A DNA stretch of 64,000 bases from Shewanella donghaensis (GCF_007567505.1 NZ_CP041783.1:992001-1056000), one strand, 5' to 3'. Positions 9,791 through 23,733 are shown, counted from the first letter of the stretch. Numbers and translations: made by a program. The notes: a model not told the origin generated them from the sequence alone.

Positions 9791-10063
9791 ATGTCCGAAA
9801 AAGCCTTTTTTGATAAAACCGTTACCATCATCGCTCCCCATGGAATACATACTCGTCCAGCCGCATTATTAGTTAAAGCTGCAAAAACCTTTGACTGTGA
9901 CGTCATAGTCGAATGTAATGGTAAACAAGCAAGCGCCAAAAGTTTATTCAAATTACAAACCTTAGGTTTATATCAAGGTCAATCTGTTAAGGTGTTTGCT
10001 GAAGGAGAACAAGCAGAGCAAGCTGTTAACACTGTGTCTGAGCTTCTCATCACATTAAGCTAA
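9791..10063 (+). CDS. ptsH: Phosphocarrier protein HPr
   Basis: Small cytoplasmic phosphocarrier of the sugar phosphotransferase system: it takes phosphate from enzyme I and passes it to EIIA proteins. The active-site segment PHGIHTRPAA gives the phosphorylated His20 (His15 of E. coli numbering), and KSLFKLQTLGL holds the conserved regulatory Ser (Ser51). At 90 residues it is about five longer at the N-terminus than E. coli HPr. It is the first gene of ptsH-ptsI-crr, 50 bases before ptsI. Confidence 0.95.
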   Translation: MSEKAFFDKTVTIIAPHGIHTRPAALLVKAAKTFDCDVIVECNGKQASAKSLFKLQTLGLYQGQSVKVFAEGEQAEQAVNTVSELLITLS

Positions 10064-10113
10064 CAGCCAGCCTTTGGTTTTAAGGTGAAAGGCTGAGAAT
10101 AACAGGAAGAAAT

Positions 10114-11808
10114 ATGGCCGTTACAGGTATTGTCGTTTCACCCGGAATTGCTTTTGGTCAAGCTGTTCATATTAGCCTGCATCACCAAAAGGTCGATTAC
10201 CGACTATTACCTGTTGCCCAAATTGCCAACGAATGTGAAAAAGCCATCAAAGCCACGGCATTTCTTACTAGCCATTTACAAAACTGCCAATCAAAAATAG
10301 CTGCCGATAGCGAACATTTTCATCTAATTGATGCTGATATCATGCTATTGGAAGATGAAGATCTAGCTGACGAGTTAAAAAAGTACATCACCCGTTTTCG
10401 ATTTTCAGCTGAAGTGTCTATCGAGCGCGTATTTGCTCAACATGCTGATGAGCTTGCGCAATTAGATGACCCCTATATGGCCAATCGTAGCAATGATGTG
10501 ATTTGTTTAGGCAAACGGCTCATGTCAGCGGTCAATGGAACCTTGCTTTGGGATGTCTCTAAGCTGGATGAAAATTCGATTTTATTAGCAGAAGATCTTA
10601 CCCCCGCTGAATTTGCCACAATTCCTTTAAATAAAATAAAAGGAATTGTACTCAAAACCGGTGGTTTAACCAGTCATACGGCGATTTTAGCAAAGGCAGC
10701 AGGAATTCCTGCGTTATTAAGCTGTCAGTTCGATAGTAATGACATCAATGATGGTACTGCGCTAATTATCGATGCTATTACTGGTGAGTTACATATCAAC
10801 CCAAATGAATTCACCCAACAACAACTTCAGCAAAAATCGCAACAAGAAATCGAAAGACGCCAAGCATTAAAGCAGTACATCGATGTTCCCAGCATCACTA
10901 TCGATGGCCACTCGGTTTGCCTATTAGCCAATGTTAGTAGTCTAAGTGACGTCTGCCAAATTCAAGATATTGGTGCTGCAGGGATCGGTTTATTTCGTAC
11001 TGAATTCTTATTAATGCAAGTCGATTCAGTGCCTAATGAAAAACAACAATTTCAACTTTATTGCGATGCGCTACACAGCCTTAATGGTAAAGTACTTACG
11101 ATTAGAACGTTTGATATCGGCGCAGATAAAGAAATCCCCTGCTTAAGCCAAAATTACGAAGATAACCCCGCACTAGGTGTGCGCGGCATTCGTTATAGTT
11201 TGCAGCACAAAACCTTATTTTCGACTCAGATTAAAGCCATTTTACGGGCGGCTAACCACGGTAGAATACGTTTATTGTTTCCGATGGTGAATCAAATTGA
11301 AGAGCTTGAGCAAATATTTGAGATTATCGATTGGTGCAAACAGCAATTAGTTGACGAAGAAAAAGGCTTTGGCGACATCAATATCGGCATCATGGTCGAA
11401 ACCCCTGCGGCCGTATTAAACTTGCCACATTTATTACCTAAACTGGACTTTATTAGTATTGGTAGCAACGACTTAACTCAATACACTCTTGCTGCCGACA
11501 GGGGCAATCCTGAACTAGTAAAAGACTATCCACCGGTATCACCAGCTATGATTAAGTTTATAAAAATGGCCGTGGATGAGTGTAAAGCTCACCAAACTAA
11601 AGTATGCCTTTGTGGTGAATTAGCCAGTGATCCGAAATTGATTAGCTTGTTAGTCGGTCTTGGTATTGACGAGCTGAGTGTCAATAGCGCGAGCTTATTA
11701 GATGTTAAGGCAGCCATTTGTAATGGCAAATTTGAAATGTTTGCCCAGCAAGCCAAAAAAGCACTCACACTGAGCCATATTGATAAATTAACAGAGTTGC
11801 TGAGTTAA
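10114..11808 (+). CDS. ptsI: PTS enzyme I (phosphoenolpyruvate-protein phosphotransferase)
   Basis: Transfers phosphate from phosphoenolpyruvate to HPr in the cytoplasm. The 564 residues are close to the usual 575. Residues 1-about 250 hold the HPr-binding and phosphohistidine domain with GGLTSHTAILAK (His188). The C-terminal barrel binds PEP, with GIGLFRTEFLLM, GALGVRGIRYS-like (NPALGVRGIRY) and SIGSNDLTQYTLA segments and the conserved Cys in KVCLCGELASD. A ribosome site AGGAAGAA lies just before the ATG. No sugar-specific EIIBC gene is in view, so it serves permeases elsewhere or a regulatory role through EIIA(Glc). Confidence 0.96.
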   Translation: MAVTGIVVSPGIAFGQAVHISLHHQKVDYRLLPVAQIANECEKAIKATAFLTSHLQNCQSKIAADSEHFHLIDADIMLLEDEDLADELKKYITRFRFSAEVSIERVFAQHADELAQLDDPYMANRSNDVICLGKRLMSAVNGTLLWDVSKLDENSILLAEDLTPAEFATIPLNKIKGIVLKTGGLTSHTAILAKAAGIPALLSCQFDSNDINDGTALIIDAITGELHINPNEFTQQQLQQKSQQEIERRQALKQYIDVPSITIDGHSVCLLANVSSLSDVCQIQDIGAAGIGLFRTEFLLMQVDSVPNEKQQFQLYCDALHSLNGKVLTIRTFDIGADKEIPCLSQNYEDNPALGVRGIRYSLQHKTLFSTQIKAILRAANHGRIRLLFPMVNQIEELEQIFEIIDWCKQQLVDEEKGFGDINIGIMVETPAAVLNLPHLLPKLDFISIGSNDLTQYTLAADRGNPELVKDYPPVSPAMIKFIKMAVDECKAHQTKVCLCGELASDPKLISLLVGLGIDELSVNSASLLDVKAAICNGKFEMFAQQAKKALTLSHIDKLTELLS

Positions 11809-11942
11809 TTGTTATTCATATGCACTATAAATAAGCACCATACATAATTAATTCTCGTTTAATTTGTTTATAACAATACCGATTAACGAAAAAATAATTT
11901 ACTATAAAATCATAATAACATTATAAAAAGAGGCTATATCTC

Positions 11943-12452
11943 ATGGGATTTTTAAGCCGTATTCGCCGGTTAATTTCGGGGCAACCTCCCCTTACAGGTG
12001 GTATTGAAGTTTTTGCCCCTATTTCTGGCGACCTAGTTGAAATTGAACAAGTACCCGATGTGGTATTTGCTGAAAAAATAGTGGGTGATGGCCTTGCTAT
12101 CAATCCGACAGGTAAATATATACTTGCACCAATCGATGGCACTATTGGAAAAATATTTGAGACTAATCATGCATTTAGCATTGAGTCTCCTCAAGGGTTA
12201 GAACTGTTTGTTCACTTCGGTGTTGGCACAGTTGAACTACGCGGTAACGGTTTCAAGCGATTGGCAGAAGAAGGTCAACAGGTAAAAGTTGGCGATCCTA
12301 TTCTTGAATTTGATTTGGATTATTTAACTGATCAAGTTGAAAGCCTGCTAACCCCTGTAGTACTTGCTAACATGGAAGATGTGCAATATTTGAAGAAAGC
12401 CCAAGGCGCTGTTACTGCCGGAAAAGACGTTATTTTTACGGTTGAAATGTAA
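11943..12452 (+). CDS. crr: PTS EIIA(Glc), glucose-specific enzyme IIA / regulator
   Basis: Cytoplasmic EIIA of the glucose type, which receives phosphate from HPr and, in enterics, controls adenylate cyclase and non-PTS permeases. The 169 residues match the family length. The active-site His91 is in LELFVHFGVGTVEL, with the partner His76 in FETNHAFSIES. The N-terminal MGFLSRIRRLI is an amphipathic basic helix of the sort that binds membrane lipids in E. coli EIIA(Glc). It is separated from ptsI by 134 AT-rich bases, which leaves room for its own promoter. Confidence 0.95.
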   Translation: MGFLSRIRRLISGQPPLTGGIEVFAPISGDLVEIEQVPDVVFAEKIVGDGLAINPTGKYILAPIDGTIGKIFETNHAFSIESPQGLELFVHFGVGTVELRGNGFKRLAEEGQQVKVGDPILEFDLDYLTDQVESLLTPVVLANMEDVQYLKKAQGAVTAGKDVIFTVEM

Positions 12453-12544
12453 CTGGCATCTTGATTTAAATCGATAAAACCTTTTATTCAAGTGGTGTTT
12501 AACATCTAAGCATCACGCATCATATTCAGGGAAAATAAAGAACA

Positions 12545-14711
<2,167 letters not shown>

Positions 14712-14797
14712 CCTCGATAATTCATTATTGTAGATTTTTAAGCCTATTTGATTAAATCCGCGACCTTTGACATCACCACACTGAACTGAGACCTACC

Positions 14798-15604
14798 ATG
14801 CCTTATCAAACCCAATCTTTTGCAATCAATGAACAATCATTACACTTTATTGATCAAGGCCAAGGTCCTGCATTATTTTTCATCCATGGCTTTTTAGGTG
14901 ACAGTCAGCAATGGCAAGCCCAAATTGCAGAGTTAAGTCAATCTCATCGTTGTATCGCAGTCGATTTGTGGGCTCATGGACAATCATCAGCTATGCCATC
15001 TGGCACCACCTCATTAGTCACAATTACGCAGCATTGCCTATCATTACTCACGTATTTGAATATTGATCAATGTGCAGTCATTGGTAATGGCACAGGTGGG
15101 GCTATTGCTGCAGAAATGGTTATCGCACAACCAAAAACAGTCTCGAAACTAGTTATCGCTAATAGTTTTATTGGTTTTGAGCCTCAGGTAAACAGTGCTA
15201 AATATCAAAGCTGGGTAGATAAAGTCGCTGCAGATAAGCAATGTAATGACGAACTCGCCACAACCATTACTAATATGTTTTTTACCGACATCAGCGAGTC
15301 TAACGAATTTGCGATTAAATTTAAGCAAACGTTAATGGGTTTACAGGAACAACAGATTGCGCAATTAACTTTGTTTGCACCATTAGTCTTTTATAAACGT
15401 GACACATTAGAATTAGTAGAACAATTTACCTTGCCGTGTCTGATTATCATTGGCGCACAAAATAAGCTTAGAACACCGCTTGAGGCCTATTTGATGCACG
15501 ATTGCATTAGCGGCAGCAGACAAGTTCAAATGAGTAATGCTGGCCATATGGGTAATCAAGAGCAAGCAGATGAATTCACCCAATTATTAACTTCTTTTCT
15601 ATAA
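14798..15604 (+). CDS. Alpha/beta hydrolase-fold protein with degenerate catalytic triad
   Basis: A 268-residue single-domain alpha/beta hydrolase fold. The oxyanion segment FIHGFLGDSQQW and the DLWAHGQS loop are normal. The nucleophile elbow, expected as GxSxG, reads G96-N97-G98-T99-G100, so the nucleophile is replaced by Gly. The usual acid position in GAQNKLRTP is Asn222 rather than Asp, while His250 in NAGHMGNQ is kept. It is therefore probably not an ordinary serine hydrolase; it could be a binding protein or use a different chemistry. It follows the M15 gene by 86 bases with no terminator seen, so co-transcription is possible. Confidence 0.75.
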   Translation: MPYQTQSFAINEQSLHFIDQGQGPALFFIHGFLGDSQQWQAQIAELSQSHRCIAVDLWAHGQSSAMPSGTTSLVTITQHCLSLLTYLNIDQCAVIGNGTGGAIAAEMVIAQPKTVSKLVIANSFIGFEPQVNSAKYQSWVDKVAADKQCNDELATTITNMFFTDISESNEFAIKFKQTLMGLQEQQIAQLTLFAPLVFYKRDTLELVEQFTLPCLIIIGAQNKLRTPLEAYLMHDCISGSRQVQMSNAGHMGNQEQADEFTQLLTSFL

Positions 15605-15808
15605 AAACCATATTGGATGACTTAATTACAACATAAGATTAATCCCTGTCTAAAGTTGTGATTAATGATGATTTTTCATCATGTTGAATGGATAGACCAG
15701 AGCATTTCAAAATGCTGATATACTGAATAAAATTTTGAAACAGCGCCAGTTACTTTACGCAGTGGCTGTGGTTTTTTTCGCAAACTCAATGACGGTTACA
15801 AAGCACAA

Positions 15809-16423
15809 ATGAAATTACTGAAACCTCTTTTTGACAATAATCGCCGCTGGGCAGAACGCATTAATAAAGAACATCCTGAATTTTTCGAACAATTAGCACA
15901 ACAACAAAACCCGGAATATTTATGGATTGGTTGCTCTGACAGCCGCGTACCTTCAAATCAAATAATTGATTTAATGCCAGGTGAAGTATTTGTTCATCGT
16001 AATATCGCCAATATGGTGATCCACACCGATTTAAATTGTTTATCGGTTATTCAATATGCTGTTGAAGTATTGAAAGTTAAACACATCATGGTTGTTGGTC
16101 ATTATGGTTGTGGCGGTGTAAAAGCTGCGATGAGCACCGAACGCTTAGGTCTAATAGATAATTGGCTTGGCCATATTCGTGATATTTACCGAATTCATAA
16201 TAAAGATTTAAACTTGTTAACTGAGCAAGAACGTTTTAATCGCCTATGTGAATTAAACGTCATGGAACAAGTGGCTAATGTCACCAGTACCTCGATTGTT
16301 CAGGATGCCTGGGACAGAGGCCAAGAAATTGCCATTCATGGTTGGATTTACGGCATCAATAATGGCTTATTGACCGACTTAGATGTCACCGTAAGTAGCG
16401 AACATGCGAATAATGCCAGCTAA
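15809..16423 (+). CDS. can: Beta-class carbonic anhydrase
   Basis: Interconverts CO2 and bicarbonate in the cytoplasm. The 204-residue protein carries the zinc ligands and dyad of the beta class: Cys42, Asp44 and Arg46 in IGCSDSRVPSN, then His98 and Cys101 in HYGCGGVKAAM. Its length and the C-terminal IHGWIYGINNGLLTDLDV block match the Can subgroup. It stands alone, between a 205-base upstream gap and a strong terminator. Confidence 0.95.
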   Translation: MKLLKPLFDNNRRWAERINKEHPEFFEQLAQQQNPEYLWIGCSDSRVPSNQIIDLMPGEVFVHRNIANMVIHTDLNCLSVIQYAVEVLKVKHIMVVGHYGCGGVKAAMSTERLGLIDNWLGHIRDIYRIHNKDLNLLTEQERFNRLCELNVMEQVANVTSTSIVQDAWDRGQEIAIHGWIYGINNGLLTDLDVTVSSEHANNAS

Positions 16424-16460
16424 GTAACGCTTCTCTTTCAGTGAAAGATAACTATTTTGC

Positions 16461-16499
16461 ACAACAAAGCCCACTTAATCGGTGGGCTTTGTTGTTTTT
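16461..16499 (+). terminator. Intrinsic terminator after carbonic anhydrase
   Basis: ACAACAAAGCCCAC and GTGGGCTTTGTTGT make a perfect 14-bp stem with a seven-base loop, followed by a T-rich tail. Confidence 0.9.
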
Positions 16500-16667
16500 C
16501 GCTATTATTAGTAATTAATTTGACGAGTTTGAAGCCTATCGAGATTTCAAACACCGTTTTTGGCCTAGCGATGGGCTGTATTGTCATAAATTTAATGCAA
16601 TTGAATGACTAACACAGTTATAATCTGCGGGTTTATTTAGCGCGACCTCGCGCACTGCATTTTTTAG

Positions 16668-17864
<1,197 letters not shown>

Positions 17865-17928
17865 ATCAAATTAGTCTTTCTATTGCGCCAGCCTTTGAGA
17901 CTGCATTTTTAGTGCTTATCGAAGATAA

Positions 17929-19050
<1,122 letters not shown>

Positions 19051-19069
19051 TAAAGCTCAAAGCTAAATT

Positions 19070-19096
19070 AAGGGCTCATTAGAGCCCTTTTGTTTT
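19070..19096 (+). terminator. Terminator between kdnB and kdsB
   Basis: AAGGGCTC and GAGCCCTT pair around ATTA, followed by TTGTTTTT. It would lower read-through from kdnAB into kdsB, so kdsB may depend partly on its own promoter. Confidence 0.8.
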
Positions 19097-19120
19097 TCGT
19101 TTTAGATAAGTAGGTTATTA

Positions 19121-19858
19121 ATGAAAGTTACTCTTTTAATCCCAGCCAGATATGGTTCAAGCCGTTTTCCTGGAAAACCACTCGCGCCAATTAATGGTAA
19201 GCCAATGATCCAGCATGTTTTTGAACGTGCATCATTAGCGAAAGGATTAGATAATATATACGTCGCAACCGATGATGATCGTATTAAAGACGCTGTAGAA
19301 TCTTTTGGTGGCCAAGTCGTTATGACCAGCCCTGATGCGGCATCTGGTACAGACCGAATCAACGATGCGATTAGTCAACTTGGACTGGCTGATGATGATT
19401 TAGTCATCAACTTACAAGGTGACCAACCTCTTATTGATCCAATTTCAATTGAACAAATTATTAGCTTATTTAAACGTCACCCTGGTGAGTTTGAAATGGC
19501 GACTCTAGGTTTTGAAATCATCGATAAACAAGAAATCGATGACCCGTTGCACGTAAAAATGGTCTTTGATAACGAGTTTAATGCATTATACTTTTCTCGT
19601 TCACGCATTCCTTTTGGCCGTGATACTGATGATTACCCAGTATATAAACATCTTGGTGTTTATGCTTATACTCGCAAGTTTGTTAATGCCTTCGCTAAAC
19701 TACCATTAGGTCGTTTAGAGGACTTGGAAAAGCTAGAACAACTGCGTGCGCTTGAATACGGACATAAAATTAAAGTCGCTATTAGTGCCTTTGATTCGCC
19801 TGAAGTTGATACACCAGATGATATCCGTAAATGTGAACAACGTTTAGCTGTCGATTAA
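19121..19858 (+). CDS. kdsB: CMP-Kdo / CMP-8-amino-Kdo synthetase
   Basis: Nucleotidyltransferase of 245 residues that activates the octulosonate sugar with CTP before transfer to lipid A. The N-terminal [19 protein letters not shown] motif, [10 protein letters not shown] and [10 protein letters not shown] blocks are standard KdsB. Directly after kdnAB it is expected to act on 8-amino-Kdo, as reported for the Shewanella enzyme; substrate preference cannot be read from the residues visible here. Confidence 0.94.
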   Translation: MKVTLLIPARYGSSRFPGKPLAPINGKPMIQHVFERASLAKGLDNIYVATDDDRIKDAVESFGGQVVMTSPDAASGTDRINDAISQLGLADDDLVINLQGDQPLIDPISIEQIISLFKRHPGEFEMATLGFEIIDKQEIDDPLHVKMVFDNEFNALYFSRSRIPFGRDTDDYPVYKHLGVYAYTRKFVNAFAKLPLGRLEDLEKLEQLRALEYGHKIKVAISAFDSPEVDTPDDIRKCEQRLAVD

Positions 19859-19897
19859 TCTGCGGTTACCAAATTTGGTTATTTACTAAGGATTTAC

Positions 19898-20107
19898 ATG
19901 AACGATTTAGAAGTATGGATCATCATCATTTTAGTTGTGGGTATTATTGCCAGTAATTTAGCCGTGCTCAAATACAGTGCTAAATTCAAAATGCCACAAT
20001 TTGGTGATCCCAAACCTAAAAGTGATTCAGATAAAAAGCCGTCTCAGGCTAATGAATCCTCATCGACCAAAGATAGCAGTAATGAAAGTTCGGATAAAAC
20101 CAGCTAG
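19898..20107 (+). CDS. DUF2897 small membrane-anchored protein
   Basis: A 69-residue protein with one N-terminal membrane helix (about 6-26, WIIIILVVGIIASNLAVLKY) and a polar tail rich in Ser, Lys, Asp and Asn (about 40-69). The arrangement fits DUF2897. It follows kdsB by 39 bases and shares its transcript up to the terminator at 20151. Function unknown; nothing but position ties it to LPS. Confidence 0.8.
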   Translation: MNDLEVWIIIILVVGIIASNLAVLKYSAKFKMPQFGDPKPKSDSDKKPSQANESSSTKDSSNESSDKTS

Positions 20108-20150
20108 ATAGCTTTTATGACGACTCTTATCTTGAAGGTGAAACTTTAGA

Positions 20151-20183
20151 AAAAAAGCGAATGATTTAATCATTCGCTTTTTT
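20151..20183 (+). terminator. Bidirectional terminator, DUF2897 / perM
   Basis: AAAAAAGCGAATGATT pairs with AATCATTCGCTTTTTT; A and T runs on both sides suit both converging transcripts. Confidence 0.9.
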
Positions 20184-20265
20184 GTTTATTAAATAGTGTT
20201 CATAGGTAGAGTTGTAAAATAGAGTTCTCGGCAGAAGAACATCAGCTGAAAACACCCATAAATGA

Positions 20266-21360
20266 TTAAGGCTTAGTGTCAGTTTGATTAACTTCAGTCA
20301 ATGACGAGAGGCTACTGTTTGGCCAAGCATTAATAACAGCCTTTACGAGTGATGCTAACGGAATCGCAAAGAAGACGCCCCATACCCCCCATAAACCGCC
20401 GAACACTAATACAGCAGCAATAATCAACACAGGATGTAAATCAACAGCATCTGAAAATAAAACAGGGACTAATACGTTACCGTCTAATGCCTGAATAATG
20501 CCGTAACCAATCATCACATAGCCAAACTCAGGGCTTACGCCCCACTGTACAAATGCCACTAATGCAATTGGTAAGGTCACCAAGGTGGCACCAACATAGG
20601 GGATCAATACTGATAATCCAGTGAGCACACCGAGCAATGCCGAGTAACGTAACCCCATCACAGCAAAGAATACATAACTAACTGATCCAACGATGATAAT
20701 CTCAATCACCTTGCCGCGGATGTAATTAAATATCTGTTGATCCATTTCAAACCAAACTTTACGGGCTAAATCTCGATTGTTTGGGAAAAAACGTTTACTA
20801 CTTTTAAGTAGTTGGTCTTTATCTTTCAAAAAGAAAAACACCAGTAATGGCACTAAAATTACGTAAACCATTAATACCAGTAGTGATGCTGAAAAGCCTA
20901 ATAGCTGCTTACCAATATCTAGTAAATGCTGTGTATCAACTAACTTTTTAAGTTCAATAACCATCGCATCAATTTGTTCGATACTAATATACTGCGGATA
21001 ATTTTCACTCAACGTTTTGAGTGACTGCATCCCCGTATCAATCATAACCGGTAAATCGGTTGCTAACGCGATACCTTGACGCCACAAACTCGGTACCAAG
21101 CCAAATGCCACTAGCACCATTATGCCAATGAATAACACTAATATCAGCGAAGCGCCTACAGTCCTATTAACACCAAACTTAGATATTTGTGCGACTGGCC
21201 ACTCAAGTAAAAATGCCAAAACAAGCGCCACTAACAATGGTGCTAATAAGCCTCCGGCAAAATAAAGTAATAAGCCAATACCTAATAAAATAAATAATAA
21301 TGTAATCGCATGTGGATCACTAAAACGCGCTTTATACCAATCGCCTAAAAATGAGAGCAT
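20266..21360 (-). CDS. perM: AI-2E family membrane protein (PerM-like)
   Basis: Inner-membrane protein of the AI-2E transporter superfamily (PF01594), 364 residues from the ATG at 21360, which has AGGGA five bases upstream; a TTG at 21384 would add eight residues. Hydrophobic segments occur at about 20-60, 65-90, 150-180 and in the C-terminal half, where GVLTGLSVLIPYVGATLVTLPIAL is the family core. Members include PerM, quorum-signal exporters and sodium/proton antiporters, so the transported species is unknown. It lies next to the TusA-like and BepA genes; a perM-bepA neighbourhood is common in gammaproteobacteria. Confidence 0.85.
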   Translation of the reverse strand: MLSFLGDWYKARFSDPHAITLLFILLGIGLLLYFAGGLLAPLLVALVLAFLLEWPVAQISKFGVNRTVGASLILVLFIGIMVLVAFGLVPSLWRQGIALATDLPVMIDTGMQSLKTLSENYPQYISIEQIDAMVIELKKLVDTQHLLDIGKQLLGFSASLLVLMVYVILVPLLVFFFLKDKDQLLKSSKRFFPNNRDLARKVWFEMDQQIFNYIRGKVIEIIIVGSVSYVFFAVMGLRYSALLGVLTGLSVLIPYVGATLVTLPIALVAFVQWGVSPEFGYVMIGYGIIQALDGNVLVPVLFSDAVDLHPVLIIAAVLVFGGLWGVWGVFFAIPLASLVKAVINAWPNSSLSSLTEVNQTDTKP

Positions 21361-21438
21361 CTTGTTCCCTAAAAGTGTCACCAATGACGTCGAACATATT
21401 AATAATAGTAAAAGTTAACCGACATTAAGTCAGCCAAT

Positions 21439-21672
21439 TTATACCGATAAATTGTTACCTTTCGTAACGATAAAAGACAATGATTTGGGATTATCATCAA
21501 TTATTTGGAGTTGATAACCAATTTTTTTTAGAAACTGCGGAACATCTCGACGAGAACCAGAGTCAGAGACACTGAAAGATAGCGATTCGCCAAGTTGGAG
21601 CTTCTTTAATGCCAACTTGATTTGCACCAAAGGATAAGGGCATTGGTAAGCAGTTAAATCAATTAATTTCAT
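21439..21672 (-). CDS. TusA-family sulfurtransferase-like protein
   Basis: A 77-residue TusA/SirA-like protein with the family CPxP motif (AYQCPYPLVQIKLAL, Cys10). In this fold the cysteine carries persulfide sulfur between enzymes. The TusA proper of tRNA thiolation is usually elsewhere, so this is best left as a family member. It is upstream of perM on the same strand (78 bases) and divergent from bepA. Confidence 0.85.
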   Translation of the reverse strand: MKLIDLTAYQCPYPLVQIKLALKKLQLGESLSFSVSDSGSRRDVPQFLKKIGYQLQIIDDNPKSLSFIVTKGNNLSV

Positions 21673-21799
21673 TCTGAACTTGCTTTAAACATTCTCTGGC
21701 CATTATCCTAGCAAGGATAGTAAAGTACAAGCGATTCGAATTAGCTCATCTCGCTATTTACTCACCACCCAATTGAAATAATTATAATAAAGGTTACAT

Positions 21800-23269
21800 T
21801 TGCGCAAATTATCGTTTTCCCAATTTTCAAAAAGTGTAGTAACGACAGCCGTTACCTTATTACTAACGGCTGGCATTGCAAAAAGCTTTGCTAATAATGA
21901 CCTTCCCGATCTCGGCACTGCTGCGGTAAATACCTTTAGCTTAGAAAAAGAAATGGTTTATGGCGATGCGTATATGCGAGTCATTCGCTCATCAGCCCCG
22001 ATCATTAGCGACCCAGTGCTTAATCAATACATGTCAGAGTTAGGCAATAAACTTGTCGCCCATGCGACCGGCGTTAAAACGCCGTTTTATTTCTTTCTGC
22101 TGAGAAATGATGAAATCAACGCATTCGCTTTCTTTGGTGGACATGTAGGCGTGCACACTGGTCTATTTCTAAATGCAGACACAGAAAGTGAACTGGCATC
22201 GGTACTGGCCCATGAAATAACTCACGTAACCCAACGACATTTGGCGCGTTCATTAGAAGCACAAGAAAAAAGCTCAACAGCAACTATTGTAGGTATGCTT
22301 GGCGCTATTTTATTAACCATCGCAGCGCCACAAGCAGGTATGGCTGCATTAGCAACCACTCAAGCTTTGTCAACTCAAGCAAGAATCAACTACACCCGTT
22401 TACATGAAAGAGAAGCCGATCGAATTGGCATGCGAACTCTTGCTGATGCAGGTTTTGATCCTAACGGCGCAGCAGATTTTTTCTCGAAGTTAGCTATTCG
22501 CTATCGATTTACCACTACACCACCACAAATGTTACTGACTCACCCATTACCCGAGTCACGTATTACCGATGCGCGAAACAGGGCAACACAATATCCCAAT
22601 AGATACATACCAGATCAACTTAATTACCAATTAGCTAAAGCACGAATTCAAGTGCGTTTTTCCGGATACAGTGATGAAGCGGCAATATCGATATTTGATA
22701 AGCAATTAAGAAGAGACAGTTATACCTTTAAAAGTGCGGCACTATACGGTAGAGCTCTGGCTTTATTCAGAGTGAAACGTTTTGAGGAATCAGAGACCAT
22801 AATCGATGAATTGATAGCGGCTAACCCTAACAATTTATTTTTCATTGATACCAAAACGGATTTGTTAGCACAAAAAGAAGATTTTGATGGCGCGATTAAG
22901 ATGTTGATGCATCATCATAAGCTTAAACCAACCTCTCAAGTGGTTTCAGCAAACTTAGCCAATATTTATGTTGAAGCGGGTCAACCAGAAAAAGCGATTC
23001 CTTTATTAGAGGATCTTATTTTTCTTGATAAGCAAAATATACTGCCTTACCAAATAATGACCCAGGCCTACAGGAAAATGGGTAATAAAGCGCTAGAGTA
23101 CTATACCAATGCAGAGGCAATGGCTTTAGCCGCTAATTATGATGGCGCCATTGATCAACTTAACTACGCTTTTCGCCACTCAGAAGGTCAAACTCTTCAG
23201 GTCGCAAGGATTGAAGCGAGAATACGTCAATTTAGACAAGCTAAACGTTCTTTGGATTTACTGAAATAA
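21800..23269 (+). CDS. bepA: Periplasmic beta-barrel assembly-enhancing protease BepA
   Basis: Zinc metallopeptidase (M48) and chaperone that helps LptD and other outer-membrane proteins fold and degrades stalled ones. The start is TTG at 21800, preceded by AAAGG, giving 489 residues (E. coli BepA has 487). A signal peptide ends near AKSFA, and the protease part carries HEITH (LAHEITHVTQRHLA) with the third ligand in HEREADRIGM. The C-terminal half, from about 300, is a run of TPR helices (FFIDTKTDLLAQKEDFDGAI; VSANLANIYVEAGQPEKAI). Next comes arsC, as in the E. coli yfgC-yfgD pair. Confidence 0.95.
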   Translation: MRKLSFSQFSKSVVTTAVTLLLTAGIAKSFANNDLPDLGTAAVNTFSLEKEMVYGDAYMRVIRSSAPIISDPVLNQYMSELGNKLVAHATGVKTPFYFFLLRNDEINAFAFFGGHVGVHTGLFLNADTESELASVLAHEITHVTQRHLARSLEAQEKSSTATIVGMLGAILLTIAAPQAGMAALATTQALSTQARINYTRLHEREADRIGMRTLADAGFDPNGAADFFSKLAIRYRFTTTPPQMLLTHPLPESRITDARNRATQYPNRYIPDQLNYQLAKARIQVRFSGYSDEAAISIFDKQLRRDSYTFKSAALYGRALALFRVKRFEESETIIDELIAANPNNLFFIDTKTDLLAQKEDFDGAIKMLMHHHKLKPTSQVVSANLANIYVEAGQPEKAIPLLEDLIFLDKQNILPYQIMTQAYRKMGNKALEYYTNAEAMALAANYDGAIDQLNYAFRHSEGQTLQVARIEARIRQFRQAKRSLDLLK

Positions 23270-23290
23270 AAACACATTAACTTAAACAAT

Positions 23291-23337
23291 AATGGTTAGC
23301 AGTCTTATTAGATTGCTAACCATTAATTCATTTTTTT
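23291..23337 (+). terminator. Probable terminator between bepA and arsC
   Basis: AATGGTTAGCA (23291-23301) and TGCTAACCATT (23314-23324) form a perfect 11-bp stem, followed after six bases by seven T (23331-23337). The spacing to the T run is long, so termination may be partial. Confidence 0.65.
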
Positions 23338-23374
23338 GTTAAAATGCCCACAAATATTAAAAAGAAGCAATCCA

Positions 23375-23725
23375 ATGACAACAGTAACCCTTTATCATAA
23401 CCCTCGCTGTTCAAAAAGCAGACAAACCTTAGCACTACTTGAAGAGCAAAGTGTTCAGATAGACATTGTTGAGTATTTGAAAAATGCGCCCACAGCAGAA
23501 GATATTCAAGCCATTTTAACCATGCTGGCTGTGAGCCCTCGAGCATTAATGCGAACCAAAGAAACTGAGTATAAAGAACAAAACCTAGGCGATTCAAATT
23601 TAAGTGATGAGCAATTAATTGCAGCCATGGTCAACACACCAAAATTAATCGAACGACCCATTGCCATTGCAAATGGTAAAGCTGCAGTCGGAAGACCGCC
23701 TGAAAATGTATTAGCTATTCTTTGA
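23375..23725 (+). CDS. arsC: Arsenate reductase (glutaredoxin type), YfgD-like
   Basis: ArsC thioredoxin-fold protein of 116 residues from the ATG at 23375, preceded by AAAGAAG. The catalytic Cys is in HNPRCSKSRQTLALLEE, the motif of true ArsC proteins, and the RPIAIANGKAAVGRPPENVL tail is the YfgD subgroup signature. It reduces arsenate to arsenite with glutathione and glutaredoxin in characterised relatives. No arsenite pump gene is nearby, so it may be housekeeping. It sits between bepA and the DUF2069 gene. Confidence 0.88.
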   Translation: MTTVTLYHNPRCSKSRQTLALLEEQSVQIDIVEYLKNAPTAEDIQAILTMLAVSPRALMRTKETEYKEQNLGDSNLSDEQLIAAMVNTPKLIERPIAIANGKAAVGRPPENVLAIL

Positions 23726-23733
23726 GAGTAACC

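Noticed and set aside
15725..15778. Possible terminator before the carbonic anhydrase gene
   Set aside because: There is a T7 run, but the stem is short and bulged (ACAG/CTGT and CCA/TGG only).
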